NCBI GenBank assembly: GCA_018831265.1
Contig: JAHJCO010000048.1
Location: forward strand, 1 to 64,000
Origin: Actinomycetota bacterium
GTDB taxonomy: Bacteria; Actinomycetota; Geothermincolia; Fen-727; Anoxymicrobiaceae
Length of the DNA stretch: 64,000 bases
Direction: 5' to 3'
In this document: in pieces, positions 25,736 to 34,553 of the stretch
Layout: each line of letters begins with the position of its first letter
How positions within the stretch are numbered: position 1 is the stretch's first letter
Made by a program: the position numbers and the translations under genes
The notes under the pieces: model-generated
Database searches by the model: none
What the model was told of the DNA's origin: nothing
Seen by the model: only the letters and a program-made list of their open reading frames with translations

Positions 25736-25798
25736 ACGATATCGCCGCCCCCGGGGCTCAGGGCGGCGAAAGCTATTTCGTACAGGTCGCACGGCTAA

Positions 25799-25806
25799 AT
25801 TATACT
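25799..25806. promoter_or_regulatory. Overlapping divergent -10 elements
   Basis: TATACT (plus strand, 25801-25806) and TATAAT (minus strand, 25799-25804) overlap in an AT-rich stretch between two divergent membrane-protein genes. No good -35 hexamer is seen for either. The overlap would make the two promoters compete. Confidence 0.4.
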
Positions 25807-25864
25807 TTAGACGAACGGTATTCTTTCCCGGATCTCATGCGACCGACGTTGAAGGAGGAACGCG

Positions 25865-27439
25865 ATCATCAAGGCAAAGATCGCCGGGGCTCTTTCCCGG
25901 GTGCGACGCCACCCGCTGGCCGCCTCCGCCGTGGCTGTGCTGGCGCTATACCTGCTGACCAGGCTCCTCTGCCTGGGGAGGCTCCCGATCTTCTTCGACG
26001 AGGCCGTCTACATACGGTGGTCTCAGCTCGCGATGAGACAGGGGAACTTCCTGGTATCCCTCACGGACGGCAAGCCCCCTTTGCACGTCTGGTTGATGAT
26101 ACCTTTCCTGAAGATCTTCTCCGACCCTCTGTTCGCCGGTAGGGTCGCCTCGGTGTCCGTCGGCGCCTTCTCGGCGGTCTTCATGGTCCTCATAGGGAAG
26201 GAGCTGGCCGACTGGAGGCTGGGCGCGGTTGCCGGGGCCCTCTACGTCATCTGTCCGTTCACCCTCTGGTACGACCGGGTCGCGATCGTGGAGGGCCCGC
26301 TGCTGGCGGTCTTCCTGGTGGCCGTATACCTGGCGATCAAGGCGGCCAGGACTCTCGGGTGGTACTGGGCGCTGGGGCTCGGCGCAGCCATCGGCGTCGG
26401 TCTCATCGGCAAGGGGACCGCGCAGCTGTTATTCCTGATAGCCCCGGCCGCATACCTCGCGCGCAGACCCGACGACAGCAGGCCGAACCGGCCGCTGCTC
26501 CGCTGGGTGCTGATGCTCCTCGGGGCTTTCGTCATCGGCATCGCCATATTCAACCTGCTGCGTTTCTCCGACTGGTTTCCCCTCATGTCCTCGCGGACCG
26601 CGATGACCACCAAGACCCTGGGCGATGTGGTGTCCAACCCGTTCGACATCCTGTGGACCAACCTCTGGGAGATAACCAAGACCCTGGTGGTCTTCATGAC
26701 ACCGCTGCTGCTCGCGGCCTCCCTGATCGGTCTGATAGGGGGCGCGCTCAAGAAGTGTCGCCCTGCGTACTTCCTCGTTGAATGGCTGCTGGTGGTCTTC
26801 CTGGTCGAGGCCCTCATCTCAAAGCACTGGATGTTCAGGACGGTCCTTCCCCGCTTCGTCCTCTCGCTTGTCCCCCCCCTGCTCTTTGGCGCGGCGTACT
26901 TCGTGCTCGAGGCGGTCAGGCTAATGCTCAGCGCCGAGAAGCGAAAGACACTGGGGAAGATAGGGCTCGTCTCACTCCTTGTCCTGGTGCTTTGCGTCCC
27001 GGTCATTAACGACGTACTGATCGTGGCGAGCCCGGAGAACGCGATCCTGCCGTATTGGGTCAGTTTCCAGTACATCACCGACTGGCCCTCGGGATGGGGC
27101 ATAGAGGAATCGGTGCGGTTCATCGAGGAGGAGGCTGAGAGCGGACCCGTCACGGTGGGTTCGAACTTCAAGGGCCCGATAGCGGGCCTGCCCACCAACG
27201 CGCTCGAGCTGTACCTGTCCACCGATCGCAACGTGGAGCTGGTCCCCTTCAGCTTCCTGGCCAGGCAGTTCCCCGGGCGGCTGCGCGAGGCCGCGAGGGA
27301 GGGACCGACGTACTGCGTGGTCAACATGTTCTCTCCCGACTACGAGGTCCCGGACGAATGGCCGTTGAGAGAGATAGCGCGCTACCCGAAGGACGGAAAC
27401 GAGGGCATGCTGATGCTGCTCTACAAGGTGGTGCCCTGA
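25865..27439 (+). CDS. ArnT/PMT-like glycosyltransferase (GT39)
   Basis: About 512-524 residues with the GT39 first loop PIFFDEAVYIRWSQ (catalytic DE) and the second conserved DGKPPLHVWLMIP, then about ten hydrophobic helices. It transfers sugars from polyprenyl-phosphate donors to protein or lipid outside the membrane. Start choice is unusual: the first conventional start, GTG 25901, has no ribosome binding site. AAGGAGG (25852-25858) stands six bases before ATC 25865, which is in frame after a TGA stop at 25850. The ATC start is used here, giving a basic leader IIKAKIAGALSRVRRHPL. Confidence 0.88.
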   Translation: MIKAKIAGALSRVRRHPLAASAVAVLALYLLTRLLCLGRLPIFFDEAVYIRWSQLAMRQGNFLVSLTDGKPPLHVWLMIPFLKIFSDPLFAGRVASVSVGAFSAVFMVLIGKELADWRLGAVAGALYVICPFTLWYDRVAIVEGPLLAVFLVAVYLAIKAARTLGWYWALGLGAAIGVGLIGKGTAQLLFLIAPAAYLARRPDDSRPNRPLLRWVLMLLGAFVIGIAIFNLLRFSDWFPLMSSRTAMTTKTLGDVVSNPFDILWTNLWEITKTLVVFMTPLLLAASLIGLIGGALKKCRPAYFLVEWLLVVFLVEALISKHWMFRTVLPRFVLSLVPPLLFGAAYFVLEAVRLMLSAEKRKTLGKIGLVSLLVLVLCVPVINDVLIVASPENAILPYWVSFQYITDWPSGWGIEESVRFIEEEAESGPVTVGSNFKGPIAGLPTNALELYLSTDRNVELVPFSFLARQFPGRLREAAREGPTYCVVNMFSPDYEVPDEWPLREIARYPKDGNEGMLMLLYKVVP

Positions 27440-27729
27440 ACTCCGCCCGATCGGGGGCGGACTTCGTCATCGGGCTCCGATCTTGAGCACGGCCTCTCAG
27501 GCCGGGATTTAATGCGGGGCTGAGAGCCCCGCCTCAAGTGACCGGTCTCGCTCCCGGGACTGGAAGTCCCGGCCCAATCTCACGCAACGGTGGCAGCGGG
27601 CACCTGTATGTTCTATCCTTTCCACTGGGGCCGGGTGACCGGTCCCGAGGGACGCCGCGGCAAGTGGCGTCCGGAGTGCTCCGGCCGGCGGCCGCGGGTT
27701 GCCGGGCGTGGCACTGAGAGGAGGTATTC
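27440..27729. other. Gene-free stretch with three 3-nt-loop hairpins
   Basis: I see no coding region here. It holds three compact hairpins, each with a stem ending CT, a 3-nt loop, then AG: GGCCT-CTC-AGGCC (about 27489-27503), GCGGGGCT-GAG-AGCCCCGC (about 27512-27531) and CCGGGACT-GGA-AGTCCCGG (about 27555-27574). The first stem is the same as the hairpin at 49150-49168. They may be terminators or a second repeat type. The rest is unremarkable apart from the ribosome binding site of the next gene. Confidence 0.55.
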
Positions 27730-28011
27730 ATGCAGGTCATACTACTGAGGGAACCGTGTTTCGTGCAGGAGCCCGAGACCGACGTCCAGCACCTCCCGGT
27801 GGAGCTGTGCAGGAAGATGTTCGGCTGGGACTCGGCCTGCCAGTCACTCGAGATCATCCTTCGCTACGAGATCCCGAACGTATCCTTTTACGCCGTGGTG
27901 GCCGTCGAGGACGCCGGGATAACACTCGCGGCCACGGGTGAGCTGGGCATCCACCACTACTTCATCCCCTGGGGCAGCGTCATAGCCGTCCACGGACACA
28001 TCGCCACCTGA
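27730..28011 (+). CDS. Small unknown protein
   Basis: A 93-residue protein with GAGGAGG before the ATG. It reads LPVELCRKMFGWDSACQSLE, then YEIPNVSFYAVVAVEDAG and GELGIHHYFIPWGSVIAVHG. The layout suggests a small beta-rich domain. There is no membrane segment or metal motif. It starts a run of same-strand genes (27730-31556) and is followed 24 bases later by a membrane-anchored protein. No family recognised. Confidence 0.7.
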   Translation: MQVILLREPCFVQEPETDVQHLPVELCRKMFGWDSACQSLEIILRYEIPNVSFYAVVAVEDAGITLAATGELGIHHYFIPWGSVIAVHGHIAT

Positions 28012-28035
28012 GGTGAGCCCGGCGGGCCCGGGGCT

Positions 28036-28530
28036 ATGGCGACGGTCCTGATCATTATCGGCGCGGTGCTGGCGGGGCTCCTGGCGGTGTTCGCCGTGAT
28101 CGCCCTGGTCCTTCGCCACCTGGCCCGTGGGAGGATGGATCAGGCCAGGGCCGCCCTGCACGGGCAGGGGATCCTCAGGATAACGCCGATGGCGAACTTC
28201 TTCGGCCGCCGGTCCGCCTCCATGGCACAGATCCGTGGCAACGGCGTGTTGGCACTGACCCCGAACGAGCTGGCGTTCTTCATGCTGGCGCCGGCGCGAG
28301 AGCACCATCTCCCCCTGGCATCCGTAGAGGCGGTCGAGAATCCGCGCTGGTTCAGGGGCAAGTCGGTCGGCAGGCCCCTGCTGGTGGTCCGTTTCACCGA
28401 CGAGGAGGGCCGCCCGGACGCGTACGGCTACTACGTCCGCGACCCGGCGGGATGGACCGACCGTGTGACCGCGGCCGCGGCCGCCGCGCGGTCCGGGAAG
28501 CCCCTCGACGGATACGGACCTTCGGCATGA
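28036..28530 (+). CDS. Membrane-anchored protein with PH-like domain
   Basis: A 164-residue protein. The N-terminus is one membrane helix (VLIIIGAVLAGLLAVFAVIA). The rest, from about residue 60, resembles a bacterial PH-like or GRAM-type small beta domain (GNGVLALTPNELAFFML, LPLASVEAVENPRWFRGK, LLVVRFTDEEG). These domains usually sit on the cytoplasmic side of membranes. The stop TGA overlaps the ATG of the metallophosphatase (ATGA), so translation is likely coupled. Confidence 0.72.
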   Translation: MATVLIIIGAVLAGLLAVFAVIALVLRHLARGRMDQARAALHGQGILRITPMANFFGRRSASMAQIRGNGVLALTPNELAFFMLAPAREHHLPLASVEAVENPRWFRGKSVGRPLLVVRFTDEEGRPDAYGYYVRDPAGWTDRVTAAAAAARSGKPLDGYGPSA

Positions 28531-29273
28531 CCCGGATCGCGGTCGTCGGCGATGTCCACGGAAACCTGCCGGCGCTCGAGGCCGTGATCGCGAGCGCTGG
28601 CGAAGTGGACGCCTGGTGGTGCATAGGTGATACGCTGGGATACGGGCCTTGTCCGCTGGAGTGTGTACGAAGACTCCGGTCGCTGGGCGCCACCGCCGTT
28701 GCGGGCAACCACGACCTCGGGTGTACGGGAGGCATAGACCTGGAGCACTTCAACGCCGCCGCCCGGGCGGCCTGTATCTGGACGATGTCGCTCCTCGACG
28801 AGGAATCGAGCTCGTACGTCGCCTCGCTGCCTTTGAGAGAGGCCGTTCGGGACGTGCTGCTCGTGCACGGGAGCCCGAGAGATCCGGTCTGGGAGTACGT
28901 CGTCAGCCCGCGGGCCGCCCTCGGCAACCTGGAGGCGTTCGGTGAACCGGTCTGCTTCAACGGCCACTCCCACGTGCCGGTGGTCTTCTCATGGCCCCGG
29001 AACGGCGGGACCGGGGGTGCCGGGCTGTCCATGGAGCAGCCGAGCGGCGACGCTCGATTCACCCTGGAGCCCTCCCGGCGTTACCTCATAAACGCGGGCA
29101 GCGTGGGCCAGCCGCGCGACAGGGACCCCAGGGCTTGCTTCGCCGTCTACTCGGAGGAGGACCGCGAGGTCTCCTACCACCGGGTGGAATACGACATCGG
29201 CGCGACGCGGGAGAAGATGCGCGAGGCCGGGCTTCCGCCGTTCCTCTCCGAGCGCCTCGAGATGGGCATATGA
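28527..29273 (+). CDS. Calcineurin-like metallophosphoesterase
   Basis: A 248-residue protein. The metal-binding motifs are complete: GDVHGN, IGDTLGYGP, GNHD and VLLVHGSPRDP, then GHSHVPVV and NAGSVGQPRDRDP. This is the YfcE/MJ0936 type of phosphodiesterase, broad in substrate, with two metals. It acts in the cytoplasm. Its ATG overlaps the stop of the upstream PH-like gene by four bases, and the GT-C-like gene starts four bases after its stop. Confidence 0.93.
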   Translation: MTRIAVVGDVHGNLPALEAVIASAGEVDAWWCIGDTLGYGPCPLECVRRLRSLGATAVAGNHDLGCTGGIDLEHFNAAARAACIWTMSLLDEESSSYVASLPLREAVRDVLLVHGSPRDPVWEYVVSPRAALGNLEAFGEPVCFNGHSHVPVVFSWPRNGGTGGAGLSMEQPSGDARFTLEPSRRYLINAGSVGQPRDRDPRACFAVYSEEDREVSYHRVEYDIGATREKMREAGLPPFLSERLEMGI

Positions 29274-29277
29274 CGCC

Positions 29278-30816
29278 GTGAAGCTGCATTCGCGTAAGAT
29301 GGCGGCCCTGGCGCTGGTGGCGATCCTCCTGCTGGCGCTCCTGCTGCGTGTGTTCAACGTTGGGCACACGCTCTCCTACGACGAGGCCTGGAACACGCTT
29401 TCCATCAAGGACGCCGCGCAGGGCGCCACCGGGGACGTGTTCTACCGGAACTTCCTGCGTCATCCACCCGCGTACGGCGCGATCGGCGTCGCTTTCGCCC
29501 GGGCGACCGGGTCCGGGCGCCTGGGGCTTTCTTACGCCATGGAGATACTCGCCGTCCTGTTCGGGGTCGGGCTCGTCCTTGCCGTGTTCCTGTGCGCCAG
29601 GGACTGGTTCGGCACGCGCGCGGGCCTTTTCTCGGCGTTCCTGCTCGCGGTGATGCCGGCGGCCAGGGTATACGACAGCTGGGTGAAGCCCGAGTCGCTC
29701 ACCCTGCTGCTGTGCCTGCTTTTCCTGTTCGCGTTCTTCCGGCGGCAGTACGTGGTCGCCGGCCTCCTTCTCGGGCTCGCGCTGCTCTCCAAGGAGATCG
29801 CCGTCTTCACCGTGGCCGCCCTGCTCCTGTTCCTGCTGGCGGCGGGAACCCGGCGCGAGTTCCTGCGCTTCCTGGCATCCCTCGGCATCGGGGTCGCGGT
29901 GTCCGCCTGGTGGTACCTGCTGCTCTCCGAGAGCACGGGAGAGTTCACCGACTTCTTTCTCGGGCGTAGCATCGAGGCCGCTAACTGGCGCCAGCCCTGG
30001 CTCTACTATCTCGAGCGCGTGCCCGGGGACGCGGGATGGGTGATCGCCCTGCTTCTGGCCGCCTCCTTCGCCGCGCTGCTTGTGCGACTGGCGCGGCACG
30101 GCTGGCCGGTGCGGATCGAGCGTCGGGACGCCTCGAGGATGGTCCTCCTTCCCGCGCTATGGATCGTCTTCATCTACGCCTTCCTGACCTTCTCCTACGG
30201 GAAGCCCCCCTGGCTCATCTACTCCGCCCTGCCGCCGATCGCCCTGCTGTGCGGCTGGGCACTCTCGGAGCTGGTCAGGCCGGGGCGCGAGCGCGCCTGG
30301 AGGTACGGGGTGGTGGGCGCCGTGCTTGCGGCCGCCCTCGCGACCAGCCTGCTTGTCTCGCCCGCTTCTTTCCTCCGTAAGGCGGACCCCACGTATGCGA
30401 GCTCGCTCACTCACCGGCGGGCCGCGCAGTACATCAACGGAGAGCCGGGCGGAGGACGCGTCCTGATGAGGGTCAACGACCTGTCCCCCAACTTCGCCTT
30501 CTACCTCGACTCCTACACCCCCGGCTCGATCACGGAGCTGGCGGGCCTCCCGACCCCGGGGAAGGTCGAGGAGGCGGGCGATTTCTCGATCCTGCTGATG
30601 CAACCGGACGTCCCGCCGGAGCGCGCGGCCCTGGACGTCCTGGCGTACAGGCCGGACCAGGTGGTGATAAGGAGGTTCCAATCGGCGGGAGGAGGGGACC
30701 TCGCGGCGGTCCTGGCGGGGGTGGTGAGCCCGGAGGTGATCGGCAACCTGTACGTCTTCGACGGGAGCCGGCTGGCCGAGGGCCTAGAGCCCCTGGTCGA
30801 ACCGGCAACCCCTTAG
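29278..30816 (+). CDS. GT-C glycosyltransferase, PMT/GT39-like
   Basis: A 512-residue protein starting at a GTG four bases after the upstream stop. Membrane helices begin at residue 8 (MAALALVAILLLALLLRVF). The first external loop has the catalytic SYDEAWNTLSI (DE), and FLRHPPAYGAIG takes the place of the second conserved loop (GKPP in GT39). A soluble C-terminal part follows. It is probably a transferase using polyprenyl-linked sugar, like the gene at 25865. The window has four such large proteins within 21 kb, which suggests glycan assembly. Confidence 0.87.
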   Translation: MKLHSRKMAALALVAILLLALLLRVFNVGHTLSYDEAWNTLSIKDAAQGATGDVFYRNFLRHPPAYGAIGVAFARATGSGRLGLSYAMEILAVLFGVGLVLAVFLCARDWFGTRAGLFSAFLLAVMPAARVYDSWVKPESLTLLLCLLFLFAFFRRQYVVAGLLLGLALLSKEIAVFTVAALLLFLLAAGTRREFLRFLASLGIGVAVSAWWYLLLSESTGEFTDFFLGRSIEAANWRQPWLYYLERVPGDAGWVIALLLAASFAALLVRLARHGWPVRIERRDASRMVLLPALWIVFIYAFLTFSYGKPPWLIYSALPPIALLCGWALSELVRPGRERAWRYGVVGAVLAAALATSLLVSPASFLRKADPTYASSLTHRRAAQYINGEPGGGRVLMRVNDLSPNFAFYLDSYTPGSITELAGLPTPGKVEEAGDFSILLMQPDVPPERAALDVLAYRPDQVVIRRFQSAGGGDLAAVLAGVVSPEVIGNLYVFDGSRLAEGLEPLVEPATP

Positions 30817-30890
30817 GGGAGTCAAAACGTTATAGAGAGCGTGCGAAGGAGGACGCCGTCAGACGGCGCATGGACACGGGAGAAGAACCA

Positions 30891-31556
30891 GTGAAGAAGA
30901 GCTTGGTAATAGTGTTGTTGCTCGGACTGGTGGCCCTGGCCTTCTGGCTGCCGGGATGCGGCAAGGAAGAGACCGGCCTCGACACCACCGAGGGACGGCC
31001 CGAGCGGGTGACGGCATACGATGCGGTCCAGTACACAAAGCCCAAGGCGGACAACTGGCAGTCCGAAAACTGGGCCATACAGGTCCGCGAGGGCGATCCC
31101 GATGGGCTGGGACGCGATGGGAAGGCCAAGATCTGGACGGTGTACTTCTTCTCGCCCACGCCGGAGGAGGACAGCCAGCTGCAGGTCATGTACAACCGGG
31201 GCAACGTGTGGCCGAGCGCGCCCGGGAAGAACAAGGGCGGAGACGACGGGCGGGAGATCTACAAGAAGGGCAAGCCCCCGGATTTCAGGGTGGATTCCTC
31301 CGAGGCCTACAACGTCGCGATCCGCAACGGGGGCGGGGACTACAAGGACGCCCACCCCGACGCGAGGGTCACCGCGGTGTTGCGCTGCAAGGCCGACTAC
31401 GACTCCGTGGGTGACAAGATGCCGGCCCCCAAGTACAAGTGGATCTGGGAGGTCACCTTCAAGGACCGGGCCCAGACCGCGGAATCGCTGGTGGTGCAGA
31501 TCGACGGCATGAACGGTGATTTCATAGCCAAGGAGAGCGTCAAGCCGGCCCAGTGA
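30891..31556 (+). CDS. Lipoprotein, unknown function
   Basis: About 221 residues. GTG 30891 has GGAGAAG upstream. An ATG at 30870 would add seven residues and follows a palindrome, not a ribosome binding site. The leader KKSLVIVLLLGLVALAFWLPGC ends in a lipobox-like LPGC, so it is probably a lipoprotein. The mature protein has YDAVQYTKPKADNWQSENWA and GNVWPSAPGKNKGG, with charged and aromatic residues and no known motif. It ends the accessory gene run, and repeats follow. Confidence 0.75.
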   Translation: MKKSLVIVLLLGLVALAFWLPGCGKEETGLDTTEGRPERVTAYDAVQYTKPKADNWQSENWAIQVREGDPDGLGRDGKAKIWTVYFFSPTPEEDSQLQVMYNRGNVWPSAPGKNKGGDDGREIYKKGKPPDFRVDSSEAYNVAIRNGGGDYKDAHPDARVTAVLRCKADYDSVGDKMPAPKYKWIWEVTFKDRAQTAESLVVQIDGMNGDFIAKESVKPAQ

Positions 31557-31597
31557 ACATCCGAACGGAGCGGTCGACCTACTCATGGACGAACCGT

Positions 31598-31764
31598 GGG
31601 GTCGGACGTTTGCAGTGCTGCTGGACCATGTCGATTCAGAAAACCGGGGGGTCAGACGTTTGCAGTGCCATTGGAGCACGTCTAACTACATAGGGGTACA
31701 ATGCAATGAAAACGTCTGACGCCCCTCTGTTCTGGAAATGAACGCAATGAAAACGTCCGACGCC
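31598..31764. repeat. Nested inverted repeats with GTC(A/G)GACG cores
   Basis: Four copies: GGGGTCGGACGTTTGCAGTG at 31598, GGTCAGACGTTTGCAGTGC at about 31649-31667, and in inverted orientation GCAATGAAAACGTCTGAC (31703-31720) and GCAATGAAAACGTCCGAC (31744-31761). The two outer copies share the G variant of the core and the two inner copies share the A variant, so they form nested pairs. They lie between the lipoprotein gene and metK. Confidence 0.85.
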
Positions 31765-31799
31765 GCTCTTTTTATGGTATTGTAGCGCGGTGGGAGAGC

Positions 31800-31824
31800 G
31801 CCCTCTCCCGAAACGGGAGGGGGC
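31800..31824 (+). other. Strong hairpin in the metK leader
   Basis: GCCCTCTCCCG and CGGGAGGGGGC pair over 11 bases (one G-T) with a three-base AAA loop, followed by AAACTCTCTTT. It lies 41 bases before the metK start. It may be a terminator or attenuator. No known SAM riboswitch pattern is visible. A TGnTATTGT extended -10-like element lies just upstream (31775-31783). Confidence 0.5.
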
Positions 31825-31865
31825 AAACTCTCTTTAGAGGCAGTGTGTAGAGTGGGAGGAGCAGC

Positions 31866-33065
31866 ATGCCGCAGGAGAATTACCTGTTCACCTCGGAGTC
31901 GGTGACGGAGGGGCACCCGGACAAGGTCGCAGACCAGATAAGCGACTCGGTGCTCGACGCGATAATTGCACAGGACCCCAACGCCCACGTGGCCTGCGAG
32001 ACGCTGGTGACCACCGGGCTCACGGTGGTGACCGGCGAAATAACCACCGAGGCCTACGTCGATATGCGGCGCATAATAAAGGACACGGTCTTCGATATCG
32101 GGTACGTGCGGCCCGAGTACGGGTTCGACTACGAGACCTGCGGGATGATGATCTCCATCGACGAGCAGTCGCCCGACATCGCCATGGGCGTGAACGACTC
32201 TTACGAGGACCGTCACGGCGAGGCGGCCGAGGACCCCCGCGACCTGCAGGGAGCGGGCGACCAGGGGATGATGTTCGGCTTCGCCTGCAACGAGACCCCG
32301 GAACTGATGCCGCTGCCTATCATGCTGGCCCACAAGCTCGCCCGCCGGCTCGCGGACGTGCGCAAGGCAGGCATCCTCACCTACCTCCGGCCCGACGGAA
32401 AGACCCAGGTGACGATCGAGTACGAGGGGTACCGGCCGGTTCGTGTGAAGACCGTGGTCATCTCCGCCCAGCACGACGAGGAGGTCGACATCGAGGCGCT
32501 CATGAGGCCGGACCTCGAGGAGCACGTGCTCAAGCCGATAGTGCCCGCCGAGTTCATGGAAGAGCCGCCGCGCTTCCTGGTAAACCCGACCGGAAAGTTC
32601 GTAACGGGCGGGCCGATGGGCGACACCGGCCTGACCGGCCGCAAGATAATAGTCGACACCTACGGCGGTATGGCCAGGCACGGGGGCGGGGCTTTCTCCG
32701 GAAAGGACCCGAGCAAGGTCGACCGCTCCGCGTCCTACGCCGCGCGCTACGTCGCCAAGAACGTGGTGGCCGCCGGGCTTGCGGACCGCTTCGAGGTCCA
32801 GCTCGCCTACGTCATAGGCGTGGCGCACCCGGTGAGCATCACCTGCGAGACGTTCGGCACCGAGAAGGTGCCCGAAGAGACCATCGTCCAGTTGATCGAG
32901 CAGCACTTCGACCTCAGGCCCCTTGCCATCATCCAGGAGCTCAAGCTGCTGCGCCCCGTCTACAGGAAGACCGCCAACTACGGGCATTTCGGGCGCACGG
33001 AGGAAGGCTTCACCTGGGAGCGAACCGATAAGGCGGACCTCTTGAGGAAAGAGGCGGGGCTCTAG
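31866..33065 (+). CDS. metK: S-adenosylmethionine synthetase
   Basis: A 399-residue enzyme that makes S-adenosylmethionine from methionine and ATP. The N-terminal [20 protein letters not shown], the ATP-binding [18 protein letters not shown] and the phosphate-binding [20 protein letters not shown] segments are complete. The methyl donor serves the adjacent rsmB methyltransferase among others. It has GGGAGGAG before the ATG. It starts a run of translation-related genes (metK-def-fmt-rsmB). Confidence 0.98.
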   Translation: MPQENYLFTSESVTEGHPDKVADQISDSVLDAIIAQDPNAHVACETLVTTGLTVVTGEITTEAYVDMRRIIKDTVFDIGYVRPEYGFDYETCGMMISIDEQSPDIAMGVNDSYEDRHGEAAEDPRDLQGAGDQGMMFGFACNETPELMPLPIMLAHKLARRLADVRKAGILTYLRPDGKTQVTIEYEGYRPVRVKTVVISAQHDEEVDIEALMRPDLEEHVLKPIVPAEFMEEPPRFLVNPTGKFVTGGPMGDTGLTGRKIIVDTYGGMARHGGGAFSGKDPSKVDRSASYAARYVAKNVVAAGLADRFEVQLAYVIGVAHPVSITCETFGTEKVPEETIVQLIEQHFDLRPLAIIQELKLLRPVYRKTANYGHFGRTEEGFTWERTDKADLLRKEAGL

Positions 33066-33084
33066 ACGAGGGAGGCCGGGGCTG

Positions 33085-33600
33085 TTGCGAATCCTGACCC
33101 TGGGCGACCCGGTGCTCCGGGAAAAGTGCGCCCCCGTCGAGGGGGTGGATCGCGAGCTCGAGCGGCTCGTGCGCGACATGTGCGAAACACTCCTCGAAGC
33201 CCCCGGCAGGGTGGGGCTCGCGGCTCCGCAGGTGGGCGTTCCCCTGCGCCTCTTCATCTACGACCTTGGATGGGGGCCTCACTGCCTGATGAACCCCGAG
33301 ATCGTAGAAGCCGAAGGCGACTACCCGCGCGAGGAAGGCTGTCTCAGCCTTCCCGGTGTCTACGTGACCATCAGGCGATACGACCGTGTCAAGGTGCGTG
33401 GCACCACCATGAGCGGGCACCGCATCGCCCTGGAGACGTCAGGGTTCGGCGCGCAGATCCTCCAGCACGAGTACGACCACCTCGAAGGTGTCCTGATAAT
33501 AGACCGATGCGACCCCGAGCAGCGCGAGCGGGCGCTCGCCGAGTACGAGGAGTTCCGCGAACACGAGCGGCGGGCCGGAGCGGGGGAGGGTGGCCAGTGA
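33085..33600 (+). CDS. def: Peptide deformylase
   Basis: A 171-residue protein that removes the formyl group from nascent proteins. The three deformylase motifs are intact: GLAAPQVGV, EGCLSLPGV and the metal-binding QHEYDHLEG. The start is a TTG at 33085, and the protein begins RILTLGDPVLREK. The next gene, fmt, starts at 33614, or overlaps the end of def if the GTG at 33590 is used. The def-fmt pair is found widely in bacteria. Confidence 0.97.
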   Translation: MRILTLGDPVLREKCAPVEGVDRELERLVRDMCETLLEAPGRVGLAAPQVGVPLRLFIYDLGWGPHCLMNPEIVEAEGDYPREEGCLSLPGVYVTIRRYDRVKVRGTTMSGHRIALETSGFGAQILQHEYDHLEGVLIIDRCDPEQRERALAEYEEFREHERRAGAGEGGQ

Positions 33601-33613
33601 GGGGCCTCGTGCG

Positions 33614-34552
33614 ATGAGAGTGCTCTTCTTCGGCAGCGACGCCTTCGCACGCGAACCCTTCTCGACCGTCCTGGAGAGCTCTCACGAGGTCGTGGGGGTG
33701 GTGAGCCGGCCGGACAGGCCGGCGGGACGGGGGAGGACTGCCTCGCCGACGCCGATATCGGAAGCCGCCTCCGGGATGGGCATCGCGTTATGGAAGCCGG
33801 AGGCCCTCGATGACGAGCGGTTCAGGGGCGGGGTGGAGGCGCTCGACTGGGACGCCGGCGTCCTGGTCGCCTACGGCGCGCTGATCCCGCGGTGGCTGCT
33901 GGACCTGCCTCCGCACGGATTCATCAACCTGCACCCCTCCCTGCTCCCGCGCTTTCGCGGCGCGGCTCCCGTGCAGCGGGCGATCATGGGCGGCGCGAGC
34001 ATCACCGGCGTGACGACCATACGGATGACGTCGAGGCTGGATGCCGGGGACATTCTCATGCATCGCGAGCTGCCGATAGGGGACGAGGATACCGCGGGCA
34101 CGCTGGCTGAATCCCTGTCACACGCGGGCGCCGGGCTCCTTGTGGAAACGCTGGACGCCGTGGAGGGAGGCAGGCTGGAGCCGGTCCCGCAGGAGGAGGA
34201 CAAGGCGACCGAGGCCCCGCCCATCTCCGTCGCCGAGGGCGATATCGACTGGGAGAGGCCCGCCGAGGAGATCTGGCGGCTGGTGCGGGCTCTGAACCCC
34301 GAGCCGGGTGCCTACACGTTCTTCCGTGACAGGAGGGTCAAGGTCTGGGAGACCCACCTGACGGACGTGCCCCCGGAGGACGACCCCGGGACGCTGATGC
34401 TCCTCGGGAAGGAAGGCCTGCTGGTGAATACGGGGACCGCCTGCCTCCAGATCGACGTGGTACAACCGGAGGGAAAGCAGCGCATGTCCGCGGGCGAGTT
34501 CACCAGGGGGCAGCGGATACTCATCGACGAGCGCTTCTCCCGGTGCGGGTAG
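33614..34552 (+). CDS. fmt: Methionyl-tRNA formyltransferase
   Basis: A 312-residue protein that formylates initiator tRNA using 10-formyltetrahydrofolate. MRVLFFGSDAFA is a typical start, and the catalytic region INLHPSLLPRFRGAAPVQRA contains the Asn, His and the SLLPRYRG-like loop. TSRLDAGDILMHRELPIG and a C-terminal RNA-binding domain follow (RALNPEPGAYTFF). It starts 13 bases after def and ends one base before the rsmB start, so coupled expression is likely. Confidence 0.97.
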   Translation: MRVLFFGSDAFAREPFSTVLESSHEVVGVVSRPDRPAGRGRTASPTPISEAASGMGIALWKPEALDDERFRGGVEALDWDAGVLVAYGALIPRWLLDLPPHGFINLHPSLLPRFRGAAPVQRAIMGGASITGVTTIRMTSRLDAGDILMHRELPIGDEDTAGTLAESLSHAGAGLLVETLDAVEGGRLEPVPQEEDKATEAPPISVAEGDIDWERPAEEIWRLVRALNPEPGAYTFFRDRRVKVWETHLTDVPPEDDPGTLMLLGKEGLLVNTGTACLQIDVVQPEGKQRMSAGEFTRGQRILIDERFSRCG

Positions 34553-34553
34553 G

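Noticed and set aside
31765..31865. A SAM riboswitch before metK
   Set aside because: A strong hairpin is present, but the conserved SAM-I, SAM-II or SAM-IV core sequences are not seen.
31686..33257. A 523-residue minus-strand frame opposite metK
   Set aside because: metK is complete and conserved on the plus strand, and the antisense translation has no family features.
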